From: Janthinobacterium sp.
GTDB taxonomy: Bacteria > Pseudomonadota > Gammaproteobacteria > Burkholderiales > Burkholderiaceae_D
Assembly: GCF_009923995.1 (NCBI RefSeq)
Contig: NZ_RFSK01000033.1
Coordinates: forward strand, 1 to 64,000
Length of the DNA: 64,000 nt
Reading direction: 5' to 3'
In this document: positions 1 through 7,210 of the stretch, piece by piece
How positions within the stretch are numbered: the first letter of the stretch is position 1
Layout: every line of letters begins with the position of its first letter
Translations under genes and position numbers: made by a program
Notes under the pieces: model-generated
Told to the model about the DNA's origin: nothing
The model's input: the letters and a program-made list of their open reading frames with translations, nothing else
Database searches by the model: none

Positions 1-1724
1 CCCCGGGCGACAACAAGCTGCTCATCGACGCCAACCACCTGGCCGAGGAGCTGTTCGGCATGCCGCAGGCCGAACTGCTGCAGGGCGGCATGGAACCGCT
101 GTTTCCCCGGACGCAGAACGATGGCCGCGCCTCGCCGCAGTTGCTGGAAGAAAAGATACGCGCCACCCTGCAAGGCAAGATCGTCGTCTTCCGCGCCAGC
201 TGCTGCCACCGCGACGGCCATGCGATCGCCTGCGAAATCCGGCTGATGCGCCTGGCCGTGCCGGGCCGCCAGCTCGTGCATGCGCGCGTCATCGATTTGA
301 CGGAACGCAACCTGGCCGAAGCCATGCGCTCGGGCCAGAGCGCCCTGCTGGAAATGGTGGCCAAGGGCGCGCCCCTCGTTCCCACCCTGAACCAGCTGCT
401 GCTGCTGATCGAAGGCCAGTCGCGCGGCGTGTACTGCTCCATCATGCTGCTCGACGATGACGGCATCCACATGCACAGCGCGGCCGGCCCCAGCCTGCCG
501 CCCGAATACATGGCCCTGCTCGAAGGCGTGGCCATCGGCCCCGGCGTGGGGTCCTGCGGCACGGCCATGTTCCGCCGCGAACCCGTCGTGGTCAGCGACA
601 TCATGCGCGACCCGCTGTGGGCGCCCTACCGCGAGCTGGCCGCGCCGTTCGGCTTGCGCGCCTGCTGGTCGCGCCCCATCTTCGGCCAGGATGGCGCCGT
701 GCTGGGATCGTTTGCCATGTATTACCGCGACGTGCGCAGCCCCGATGCGCACGACCTGGGCCTGATCGACACGGCCACCGACCTGGCCGGCATCGCCATC
801 GGCCGCATGCGCCACGAACGGGAACTGCAGCGCCACCGCGCCCACCTGGAAGAATTGGTGGCCGAACGCACGGCCGCCTTGACGCAGGCCAAGGAACAGT
901 CGGAACAGGCCAACCGCGAACTGGCCGCCGCGCTGGAAAACCTGTCCATCACGCAAGGGGAGCTGGTCCGCCGCGACAAGCTGGCCGCCCTGGGCGCCCT
1001 CGTGGCCGGCATCGCACACGAACTCAATACGCCCATCGGCAACGGCCTCGTCGTCGCCACCACCATGGCCGAGCGCACGCGCGAGATCCAGGCCAGCTTC
1101 CACGACGGCCTGCGCCGCTCCGAGCTGGAAGGCTACCTGGCGCAGGCCGGCGAGGCGGACGCCATCATGCTGCGCAACCTGCAGCGCGCGGCCGACCTGG
1201 TGTCCAGCTTCAAGCAGATCGCCGTCGACCGCGCCAGCTCGCAGCGGCGCCACTTCCTGCTGCGCCAGTTCATCGCCGAACTGATGCTGCCCCTGTCCAC
1301 GCAGCTGAAGGCGGCCGGCCTGAGCCTGGCGCAGGACGTGCCGGAAGGCCTGGCCATGGACAGCTATCCCGGCCCCCTGGGCCAGGTACTGAGCAACCTG
1401 CTGGAAAACTGCCTGCGCCACGCCTTCGAGGGCCGCAGTGGCGGCAGCATCAGCATCACGGCGCGCGGCAGCGAGGATGGACAAGACGTCCTCCTCGCCA
1501 TCGCCGACACGGGCGTGGGCATCCCCGCCGACGACCTCACGCACATCTACGACCCCTTCTTCACGACGAAACTCGGTTCCGGCGGCTCCGGCCTGGGCCT
1601 GCACGTGGCGCACAACATCGTCACGGGCGTGCTGGGCGGCCATATCGATGCCAGCAGCAGCCCCGCCGGCACCACCTTCACCCTGCTGCTGCCCGCCGCG
1701 GCGCCCCAGGCGGGTGCCATCTGA
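1..1724 (+). CDS. PAS-GAF sensor histidine kinase (5' truncated by window edge)
   Basis: This is the C-terminal 574 or so residues of a soluble sensor histidine kinase. The reading frame is open from base 3, so the ATG at 60 is internal and the true start lies outside the window. In order I see the end of a PAS domain (first ~100 residues), a GAF domain (GVGSCGTAM region, about bases 400-800), a coiled coil, and a HisKA-like segment with the H box GIAHELNTPIGN (His codon at 1017). The HATPase core follows, with NLLENCLRHA (N box), IADTGVGIP (G1) and GSGLGLHV (G2). There is no membrane segment in the visible part, so sensing is probably cytoplasmic. No partner regulator lies downstream. The ligand of the GAF domain cannot be read from sequence. 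Confidence 0.88.
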   Translation, partial: PGDNKLLIDANHLAEELFGMPQAELLQGGMEPLFPRTQNDGRASPQLLEEKIRATLQGKIVVFRASCCHRDGHAIACEIRLMRLAVPGRQLVHARVIDLTERNLAEAMRSGQSALLEMVAKGAPLVPTLNQLLLLIEGQSRGVYCSIMLLDDDGIHMHSAAGPSLPPEYMALLEGVAIGPGVGSCGTAMFRREPVVVSDIMRDPLWAPYRELAAPFGLRACWSRPIFGQDGAVLGSFAMYYRDVRSPDAHDLGLIDTATDLAGIAIGRMRHERELQRHRAHLEELVAERTAALTQAKEQSEQANRELAAALENLSITQGELVRRDKLAALGALVAGIAHELNTPIGNGLVVATTMAERTREIQASFHDGLRRSELEGYLAQAGEADAIMLRNLQRAADLVSSFKQIAVDRASSQRRHFLLRQFIAELMLPLSTQLKAAGLSLAQDVPEGLAMDSYPGPLGQVLSNLLENCLRHAFEGRSGGSISITARGSEDGQDVLLAIADTGVGIPADDLTHIYDPFFTTKLGSGGSGLGLHVAHNIVTGVLGGHIDASSSPAGTTFTLLLPAAAPQAGAI

Positions 1725-1773
1725 CTGGCAGGCGCGCTACAATGCTGCCAACGTTTTCTGATGGAGCAGTGCC

Positions 1774-1968
1774 ATGAAATACATCCTCGCCACGATCCTG
1801 CTGGCCATGTGCGCCGGCGCAATGGCCGGCCCTGCCCCCTGGTACAAATGGCGCAGCAAGGTCGACGGCACCCTGTCGTGCGCCCAGTCCACCCTGGGAT
1901 TTGGCTGGGAACTTGCCTCGGGACCGTACAAAGATAGCCGTTGCGAAAAACCGGCGCTTGTTAAATAA
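1774..1968 (+). CDS. small secreted protein of unknown function
   Basis: The gene encodes 64 residues. The first 18 form a typical Sec signal peptide (MKYILATILLAMCAGAMA, cleavage after AMA), leaving a mature peptide of about 46 residues. The mature peptide is rich in Trp, Tyr and Lys and has two cysteines that could form one disulfide in the periplasm. A GGAGCAG stretch about 8 bases before the ATG can serve as ribosome binding site. I recognise no family. The gene lies 49 bases after the histidine kinase on the same strand, so co-transcription is possible. It is a likely real gene because signal peptide, RBS and spacing agree. Confidence 0.65.
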   Translation: MKYILATILLAMCAGAMAGPAPWYKWRSKVDGTLSCAQSTLGFGWELASGPYKDSRCEKPALVK

Positions 1969-2076
1969 TGGGGCCATGACAACACGGGAAAACCGGCTTG
2001 AACACAAGCGATGGCAATGCGGCGTCGAAAGAGTATGGAACGATAAGAACGTATCTATTCAAACCGAGGAGACCAC

Positions 2077-2688
2077 ATGTTTACGAATCCGGAACAATTC
2101 GCATCGGCCACCAAGGCCCTGTTTGAATTCCAGCTGATGACCTTCAACACGCTCACCACCAAGGCCGTGCAGGGCGTGGAACAGGTGCTGGCACTGAACA
2201 TGGCCACCGCCAAGTCCGGCATCGAGGATGGCCTTGCCGCCGGCAAGGAAATCAGCCAGGCCAAGGACCCGAAGGCCGCCATGGCCGCCGCTGCCGCCCA
2301 GCTGCAACCGGGCGTGGCCGGCGCCAAAGCGTATAAACAGCAGCTCGACGACATCATCAAGGAAATCCACACGGAATTCACCACGGCCGCCGAAGCCCAC
2401 GTGGCCGAAGCGAAAAGCAATCTGAGCGCCCTGATCTACGACGTCACGAAAAACGTGCCGCCCGGCTCGGAAAACGCCGTGGCCATCGTCAAGGCCGCCA
2501 TCGACAACGCCTTTCTTGGCTACGAGCAAGTCACCAAGGCCACGAAACAGGCCGTGAAAACCGTGGAAGAGCAGATCGCCAAGGCCAGCGCGCAAGTGGC
2601 GCAGGCCACGGAAAAGGCGACGAACGGCGCCAGTGCCGCGGCTGACAAGGCGGCGCCCGCCGCCAAGCCCAAGGCGGCTAAAAAGTAA
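2077..2688 (+). CDS. phaP: phasin family protein
   Basis: This 203-residue protein matches the betaproteobacterial granule-associated phasin family, which coats polyhydroxyalkanoate granules and controls their size and number. It begins MFTNPEQFASATKALFEFQ and continues as one long amphipathic alpha-helical domain (about 5-165). The last 35 residues are an Ala/Lys/Pro tail (PAAKPKAAKK), typical of phasins that interact with DNA or other phasins. A strong GAGGAG sits 8 bases before the ATG. The gene is monocistronic with a hairpin terminator 20 bases after the stop. Its presence implies PHA storage in the host; synthase genes are not in this window. Confidence 0.93.
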   Translation: MFTNPEQFASATKALFEFQLMTFNTLTTKAVQGVEQVLALNMATAKSGIEDGLAAGKEISQAKDPKAAMAAAAAQLQPGVAGAKAYKQQLDDIIKEIHTEFTTAAEAHVAEAKSNLSALIYDVTKNVPPGSENAVAIVKAAIDNAFLGYEQVTKATKQAVKTVEEQIAKASAQVAQATEKATNGASAAADKAAPAAKPKAAKK

Positions 2689-2707
2689 CACGCCCCAAGA
2701 GCAAGTG

Positions 2708-2744
2708 CCGGGGTCGTGCCCTCATGGTGCGACCCCGGCCTTTA
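2708..2744 (+). terminator. hairpin after the phasin gene
   Basis: A 9-bp stem (CCGGGGTCG at 2708 pairing with CGACCCCGG ending at 2738) with a 13-base loop is followed by CCTTTATTT. It lies just after the phasin stop codon. The stem belongs to the same GGGTC..GACCC sequence theme found at 28611 and 52337, so it may be a dispersed repeat serving as terminator. Confidence 0.6.
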
Positions 2745-2767
2745 TTTGGGGTCAACACGTTTGGCCC

Positions 2768-3397
2768 TCACCCCACCGGCACGATCCGGTACACGCAGCG
2801 CCTCCCCCCCTCCAGCAGATACTCGCTGCGCGCCACCGTGCAATCGTCGCCCAGTACCCGCTGGAAGATGGCCAGTTCCGAACGGCAGAAATTCTGGCAT
2901 GCCGTGGCTGCCGCGCAGATGGGGCAATGGTTTTCCACCAGCAGCACGCTGCCATCGTCCTGCGGCTCGGCATGGGCCATGTAGCCCTCGCCATCGCGCG
3001 CGCGCGCCAGGCTGTCCACTCTTTGCGCCAGATCAAGCCGCGGATCGACCAGCTTGCCATACGCCAGCTCGCTGCTGCGCTCGCGCGCGCCGATCAGTTT
3101 GTCGAGGCCCTCATCACCGAACAGGGCTTGCACTTGCGCGATCAATTCCACGGTCAGGTCGGCATGGCGATCGGGAAAGCGCGCATGCCCTGCCGGCGTC
3201 AGCTGCCAGCGGCGCGACGGGCGCCCCACCTTGTCGGCCACGTCCTCGTGCGCCACCAGGCCCTTCTCCTGCGCCGCTTCCAGCTGGCGCCGCGCGCCCA
3301 TGGAGGTGATGTCGAGCAAGGCGGCCAGCTGCTGCGCCGTCTGCGGCCCCCGCATCTTCAGCAGGAACAGGGTGTGTTCGGACGTGCCCGCGCTCAT
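2768..3397 (-). CDS. winged-helix regulator with C-terminal cysteine cluster (SufR/DeoR-like)
   Basis: This is a 209-residue DNA-binding regulator. The N-terminal ~70 residues are a winged helix-turn-helix (TAQQLAALLDITSMGARRQL recognition region, KVGRPSRRWQLT wing). The C-terminal part carries cysteines at 158, 161, 167 and 171 (pattern CX2CX5CX3C), plus C186 and C201. These are placed as in the SufR-like family, whose cysteines bind an iron-sulfur cluster or metal. The ATG overlaps the stop of the upstream MFS gene by 4 bases (ATGA), so the two are translationally coupled. The regulator likely controls its own operon in response to redox or metal state; this is inference, since the inducer is unknown. 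Confidence 0.82.
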   Translation of the reverse strand: MSAGTSEHTLFLLKMRGPQTAQQLAALLDITSMGARRQLEAAQEKGLVAHEDVADKVGRPSRRWQLTPAGHARFPDRHADLTVELIAQVQALFGDEGLDKLIGARERSSELAYGKLVDPRLDLAQRVDSLARARDGEGYMAHAEPQDDGSVLLVENHCPICAAATACQNFCRSELAIFQRVLGDDCTVARSEYLLEGGRRCVYRIVPVG

Positions 3398-4611
3398 GCC
3401 ACCGCCTCGGCGTCGACGGCACCGCCCAGCTGGCGGCGCCAGGCCGCCATGCGCCACGCGGCCCAGGCGGCGCTGCCCGCGCCGGCGACGAGGATCAGCC
3501 GCGTGTCGATCAGGGTCAGCACGGAGCCGCTCAAGGCGACGACGATGTTGGCGATGCAAAAGGTGGTGGCCAGCAAGCCCATCACGGCGCCCTGCCCGTG
3601 CGCGCTGAAGCGCTCCGCGCACCAGCCCTGGATCACCGTGTTGTACAGGGCGTTCGGAATGCCGAACAGCACGATGGCGGCGATGCCCACCCAGATATTG
3701 CCCAGCGCCAGGATGCCCACGGCCAGCGCCACGCCGCAGGCATACCAGCTGGCCCGCAGCAAGGGCGCGTGACGGCTGGGGCCGCCCGCCAGCAGGGACG
3801 TGATCGTCATCGTGCCGCACAGGCCCACATTCACCCAGGCAATTTCCTGCGCATGGTAACTGGCCGTTTCGACCAGCCACAGCGGATAGAACTCGTAGAA
3901 GCTGGCCACGCCGCAGGTGAGCGCCAGTTGCACGATGAACAGGGTGCGCAGCTCCGCGTGGCGCAGCAGATTGAGCGAATGGCGGTCGCGCGCCACCTGC
4001 CACCACGACGTCGTCAGCAGGGATGGCGTTTCGCGCGGCAAGCCCACGGCCACCAGCACGGCGACGAGCATGAGGGCAGCGGCGGCGATCCAGAACGGCA
4101 CCGTCACGCCCCAGTGCAAGGTGGCGCCCGCCAGGATGGGCCCCACCAGCCAGCCCAGGTAAAACGCGCCGTTCAGCCAGGACATGGCGCGCAGGCGCAG
4201 TGGTCCCTGCAATTGGTCGGCCAGCATGGCGCGCGCCACGGCGCCGTTGCCCTCCAGCAAACCCGTGATGAAGCGGGCGACGATGAACAGGGGATAGGAC
4301 TGGATCACCAGCGCCCAGGCCGTGATGGCATGGCCGATGGCGGCGCCCACGGCCGTGCGCATCAGCAAGGGGCGGCGGCCATAGCGGTCCGACAAGGGAC
4401 CCAGCACGGCCGAGCCGATCAGCAAGCCCAGCGGATTGATGGTCAGCGCCAGGCCGAACAGCAATTTCGACGGCAAGCCGAGGAAATTGTTGAAGGCATT
4501 CGGCGCCTCGGCCGCGAACAGCGGGGGCAGGATCGGATACGGCAGGGAGGCGCCGATGGTCGACAGCAGCGCCAGCAGGCAGGCGGCGGAAATCAGGAGA
4601 ATATTTTTCAT
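3394..4611 (-). CDS. MFS transporter (drug-efflux type)
   Basis: The product is a 405-residue inner-membrane protein of the major facilitator superfamily with about 12 hydrophobic segments. The cytoplasmic loop 2-3 motif A reads GPLSDRYGRRP, as in proton-driven drug exporters, and a motif C-like region (GLLEGNGAVARAML, GAFYLGWLVGPILAG) follows. I chose the ATG at 4611 (MKNILLISAACLL) because a GAGG lies 7 bases upstream and the peptide begins directly with membrane segment 1. The frame opens further upstream, but those codons are not protein-like. It is coupled to the cysteine-cluster regulator and divergent from the SUKH gene. The substrate is unknown. Confidence 0.85.
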   Translation of the reverse strand: MKNILLISAACLLALLSTIGASLPYPILPPLFAAEAPNAFNNFLGLPSKLLFGLALTINPLGLLIGSAVLGPLSDRYGRRPLLMRTAVGAAIGHAITAWALVIQSYPLFIVARFITGLLEGNGAVARAMLADQLQGPLRLRAMSWLNGAFYLGWLVGPILAGATLHWGVTVPFWIAAAALMLVAVLVAVGLPRETPSLLTTSWWQVARDRHSLNLLRHAELRTLFIVQLALTCGVASFYEFYPLWLVETASYHAQEIAWVNVGLCGTMTITSLLAGGPSRHAPLLRASWYACGVALAVGILALGNIWVGIAAIVLFGIPNALYNTVIQGWCAERFSAHGQGAVMGLLATTFCIANIVVALSGSVLTLIDTRLILVAGAGSAAWAAWRMAAWRRQLGGAVDAEAVA

Positions 4612-4757
4612 GCAGCCTCGGCGTAGGTAATCCGGCAAGAATACGTGGCCACGCCAAATAAGTAAACGAATATGTTTATTAATTATCCCCTCCTTGCCGC
4701 CGTGCGCGCCCCCGCCTCGGCTATCATGGCGCCATGATTCACGTTTCCAGGGCAAAC

Positions 4758-5462
4758 ATGACACTGTCAGAGATCGAACAGCGGCACGGCTACACCTTCC
4801 CTTCCCTGTATCGCCAGCTGGACCGCGACGGCATGCTCGCGGTCGGGGAATACGGCCCCGACTGGTACGAGCGCGTGTATCCCGCCTTGAAGGACACTCC
4901 CACCCTGCTGCTGCACGCCGACGATTTTGAGTTGCTGAGCGTCAAGGCCGTTGCGGCAGCCACGGAAGAACTGGCCGATCCCGACGACTACCGGCACATC
5001 GATCCCGCCTTCCGCTTCATCCCGTTCGCGCAGACGGGCGCGGGCGACCACTACTGCTTTTTCGCCTCAGGCGGGCAGGATGGCGAGATGCCCGTCGTGC
5101 TGCTGTGGCACGACCAGAATGCCGCCCAGTACCTGGCGAAGAACCTGCAGGATTTCCTGTTCCACATGCTGTTGAGCAGCATGGCGGACCAGGATACGTA
5201 CAATGCCGTCGGCGACGACGCCTTCAAGGAACAGCTGGCCAGCATGCTGGGCACCCACGCGCGCTACCTGACGGCGCGGCAAGCCGAGGTGCTGCAAGCC
5301 TTGCTGGCCAGGGACATCATCGATTACGAGGTGGTGTTGCCGAAAGGACGCAAGCAAGCCCATCGCGGCCTGCTGACGGATCTCGAAGTGGCCAGCCTGC
5401 GCGAGGAACACATTCCCTACGAAAAGTTCGACAGCGATTTTGCCTACGGCGCGGCTGGCTGA
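4758..5462 (+). CDS. SMI1/KNR4 (SUKH) family protein
   Basis: The protein has 234 residues from the ATG at 4758, which has AGGG at good spacing; an in-frame ATG at 4734 has no clear RBS and would add 8 residues. The N-terminal two thirds look like a SUKH fold (IEQRHGYTFPSLYRQLDRDG, then FELLS, DPAFRFIPFAQTGAGDHYCFF and VVLLWHDQNAAQYLAKNLQDFL). SUKH proteins in bacteria are often immunity proteins against contact-dependent or polymorphic toxins, but stand-alone members without a toxin neighbour are common. No toxin gene is adjacent here, so I make no immunity claim. The C-terminal ~70 residues are helical and unassigned. Confidence 0.8.
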   Translation: MTLSEIEQRHGYTFPSLYRQLDRDGMLAVGEYGPDWYERVYPALKDTPTLLLHADDFELLSVKAVAAATEELADPDDYRHIDPAFRFIPFAQTGAGDHYCFFASGGQDGEMPVVLLWHDQNAAQYLAKNLQDFLFHMLLSSMADQDTYNAVGDDAFKEQLASMLGTHARYLTARQAEVLQALLARDIIDYEVVLPKGRKQAHRGLLTDLEVASLREEHIPYEKFDSDFAYGAAG

Positions 5463-5557
5463 ACATGAAATCGCTGGGCAAGCGGCGGCTGAAGGTTTAA
5501 ACTGTATATAAACACAGTAAAACCCGTCACCTTGCCACTTGCCCTATTGCCATCCCC

Positions 5558-7210
5558 ATGCTGAAAGTCCTGGAAAATCCCCTGTACTATCTGGACAATT
5601 TCCAGGACGTGCTGAACTGGATCAGTGGGCGTTACGCCGACCTGCTGAGTCTTGAGGAAACGCGCTTCATCGCCGACTTCGGCGCCCTGCCGCAGCCGTC
5701 GCGCGCCCTGTTCGTGCGCCTCGTCATGCGCAAGGGCTGCCTGTTCCGCGCCAGCAAGCTCAACTACCCGGAAATCGGCGACACGCGCGCGGCCGCCCTG
5801 CCCCTGCTGGCGACGGGCTGGGTGGAGGCCGATCCCGCCATCTCGCTGGCCGAACTGTTCGAGCTGCTGCTGAAAGCGGAAATCGCCCAGGCATTCGGCC
5901 TCGCCGCACCCCTGAAGGCGGCGCGCAAGGCGGAGCAGCTGGACGCCTTGCGCGAGCAGCATGGGGATGAGAAAACCTTTTCCGCCTGGCATCCGGCATC
6001 CAACGACGTGCTGTACCGCATCGGCCTGCAACCGCTGTGCGACCGATTGCGCCTGATTTACTTTGGCAACTATCACCAGGACTGGTCGGAATTCGTGCTG
6101 TCCGACCTGGGCGTGTACCAGTATGAAAAAGTGGAATTCTCGCCCGCTTCACGGGGTTTCCGCACGCGCCAGGATATCGAGCACTATGAAGTGCTGCACC
6201 AGTGCCGCGAACGCTACAACGACAGCGCGCCCGCGGACGACGTGCTGCAGGAACTGGCGGCGCTGCCCTTGTCCCAGGACAATACCTGGCTGCTCAGCCG
6301 GCGCGACAAGCTGCGCTTCCAGATCGGCCAGCACCTGGAAAAATGCCAGGACTGGCCCGCCGCCTACCGCGCCTATGCGGATTGCCGCTATCCGGGCGCG
6401 CGCGGGCGCGCCATCCGCGTGCTGGAAAAAGACGAGCAGCCGCAGGCGGCCTACGAGCGCCTGGAGATCGCCCTGGCCGCGCCGGAAAGCGAGGCGGAAC
6501 AGCAATTGCTGCTGCGCATGGCGCCCCGATTGCGGCGCAAGCTGGGGTACGCCAAGCAGGCGGCCAGCGCGGCCGCGGCCGTGGAGCGCATCGACCTGCT
6601 GCTGCCCCATCCGGGCGCCGCGTGCTACGTGGAAGGCGTGGTGCAGCAGCACCTGATGCAGGACGACGCGCCCGTGTACTACGTGGAAAACACCCTGATC
6701 AACTCGCTGTTCGGCCTGCTGTGCTGGCCCGCCATCTTCAAGGCCATGCCGGGCGCCTTCTTCCACCCCTTCCACCGCGGTCCGGCCGACTTGCACAGCG
6801 CCGATTTCTACCTGCGCCGCAGCGCCGACTTCGCCGCCTGCCTGGCCCGGCTGGACGACGGCTCGTATCAGGCGACGATCCGCGCCACCCTGGCCGCCAA
6901 GCACGGCATCGTCTCGCCCTTCGTCAGCTGGGAGGCGCTCGATGGCGGCTTGCTGGACCTGGCGCTGGCCTGCATGCCGGCCTTTCATCTGAAGAAGGCC
7001 TTCGAGCGCATCTTGCTCGACATCAAAAGCAACCGCAGCGGCTTGCCTGATTTAATCCAGTTCTGGCCGGCGGAACGGCGCTACCGCATGATCGAAGTCA
7101 AGGGCCCCGGCGACCGATTGCAGGACAACCAGCTGCGCTGGATCGCCTATTGCGCCGAGCACGCCATGCCCGTCAGCGTGTGCTACCTGCAATGGCAGGA
7201 GGCCGCATGA
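5558..7210 (+). CDS. FAN1-type VRR-NUC structure-specific nuclease
   Basis: The protein has 550 residues. Its C-terminus carries a VRR-NUC nuclease with the expected catalytic pattern: D498 in GLPDLI, then E513-V-K515 in MIEVKGPGDRLQDNQ. The large N-terminal part (FQDVLNWISGRYADLLSLEET, then helical TPR-like repeats around 230-380) matches the bacterial FAN1 layout of SAP-like and TPR domains before the nuclease. FAN1 enzymes cut 5' flaps and unhook DNA interstrand crosslinks. The stop overlaps the start of the next gene by 4 bases (ATGA), so nuclease and helicase are translated together, which supports a shared repair role. Family assignment is firm; the substrate in this organism is inferred. 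Confidence 0.9.
   Translation: MLKVLENPLYYLDNFQDVLNWISGRYADLLSLEETRFIADFGALPQPSRALFVRLVMRKGCLFRASKLNYPEIGDTRAAALPLLATGWVEADPAISLAELFELLLKAEIAQAFGLAAPLKAARKAEQLDALREQHGDEKTFSAWHPASNDVLYRIGLQPLCDRLRLIYFGNYHQDWSEFVLSDLGVYQYEKVEFSPASRGFRTRQDIEHYEVLHQCRERYNDSAPADDVLQELAALPLSQDNTWLLSRRDKLRFQIGQHLEKCQDWPAAYRAYADCRYPGARGRAIRVLEKDEQPQAAYERLEIALAAPESEAEQQLLLRMAPRLRRKLGYAKQAASAAAAVERIDLLLPHPGAACYVEGVVQQHLMQDDAPVYYVENTLINSLFGLLCWPAIFKAMPGAFFHPFHRGPADLHSADFYLRRSADFAACLARLDDGSYQATIRATLAAKHGIVSPFVSWEALDGGLLDLALACMPAFHLKKAFERILLDIKSNRSGLPDLIQFWPAERRYRMIEVKGPGDRLQDNQLRWIAYCAEHAMPVSVCYLQWQEAA

Noticed and set aside
4758-5462. toxin-immunity pair around the SUKH protein
   Set aside because: Neither neighbour is a toxin; the MFS exporter and FAN1 nuclease are explained otherwise.
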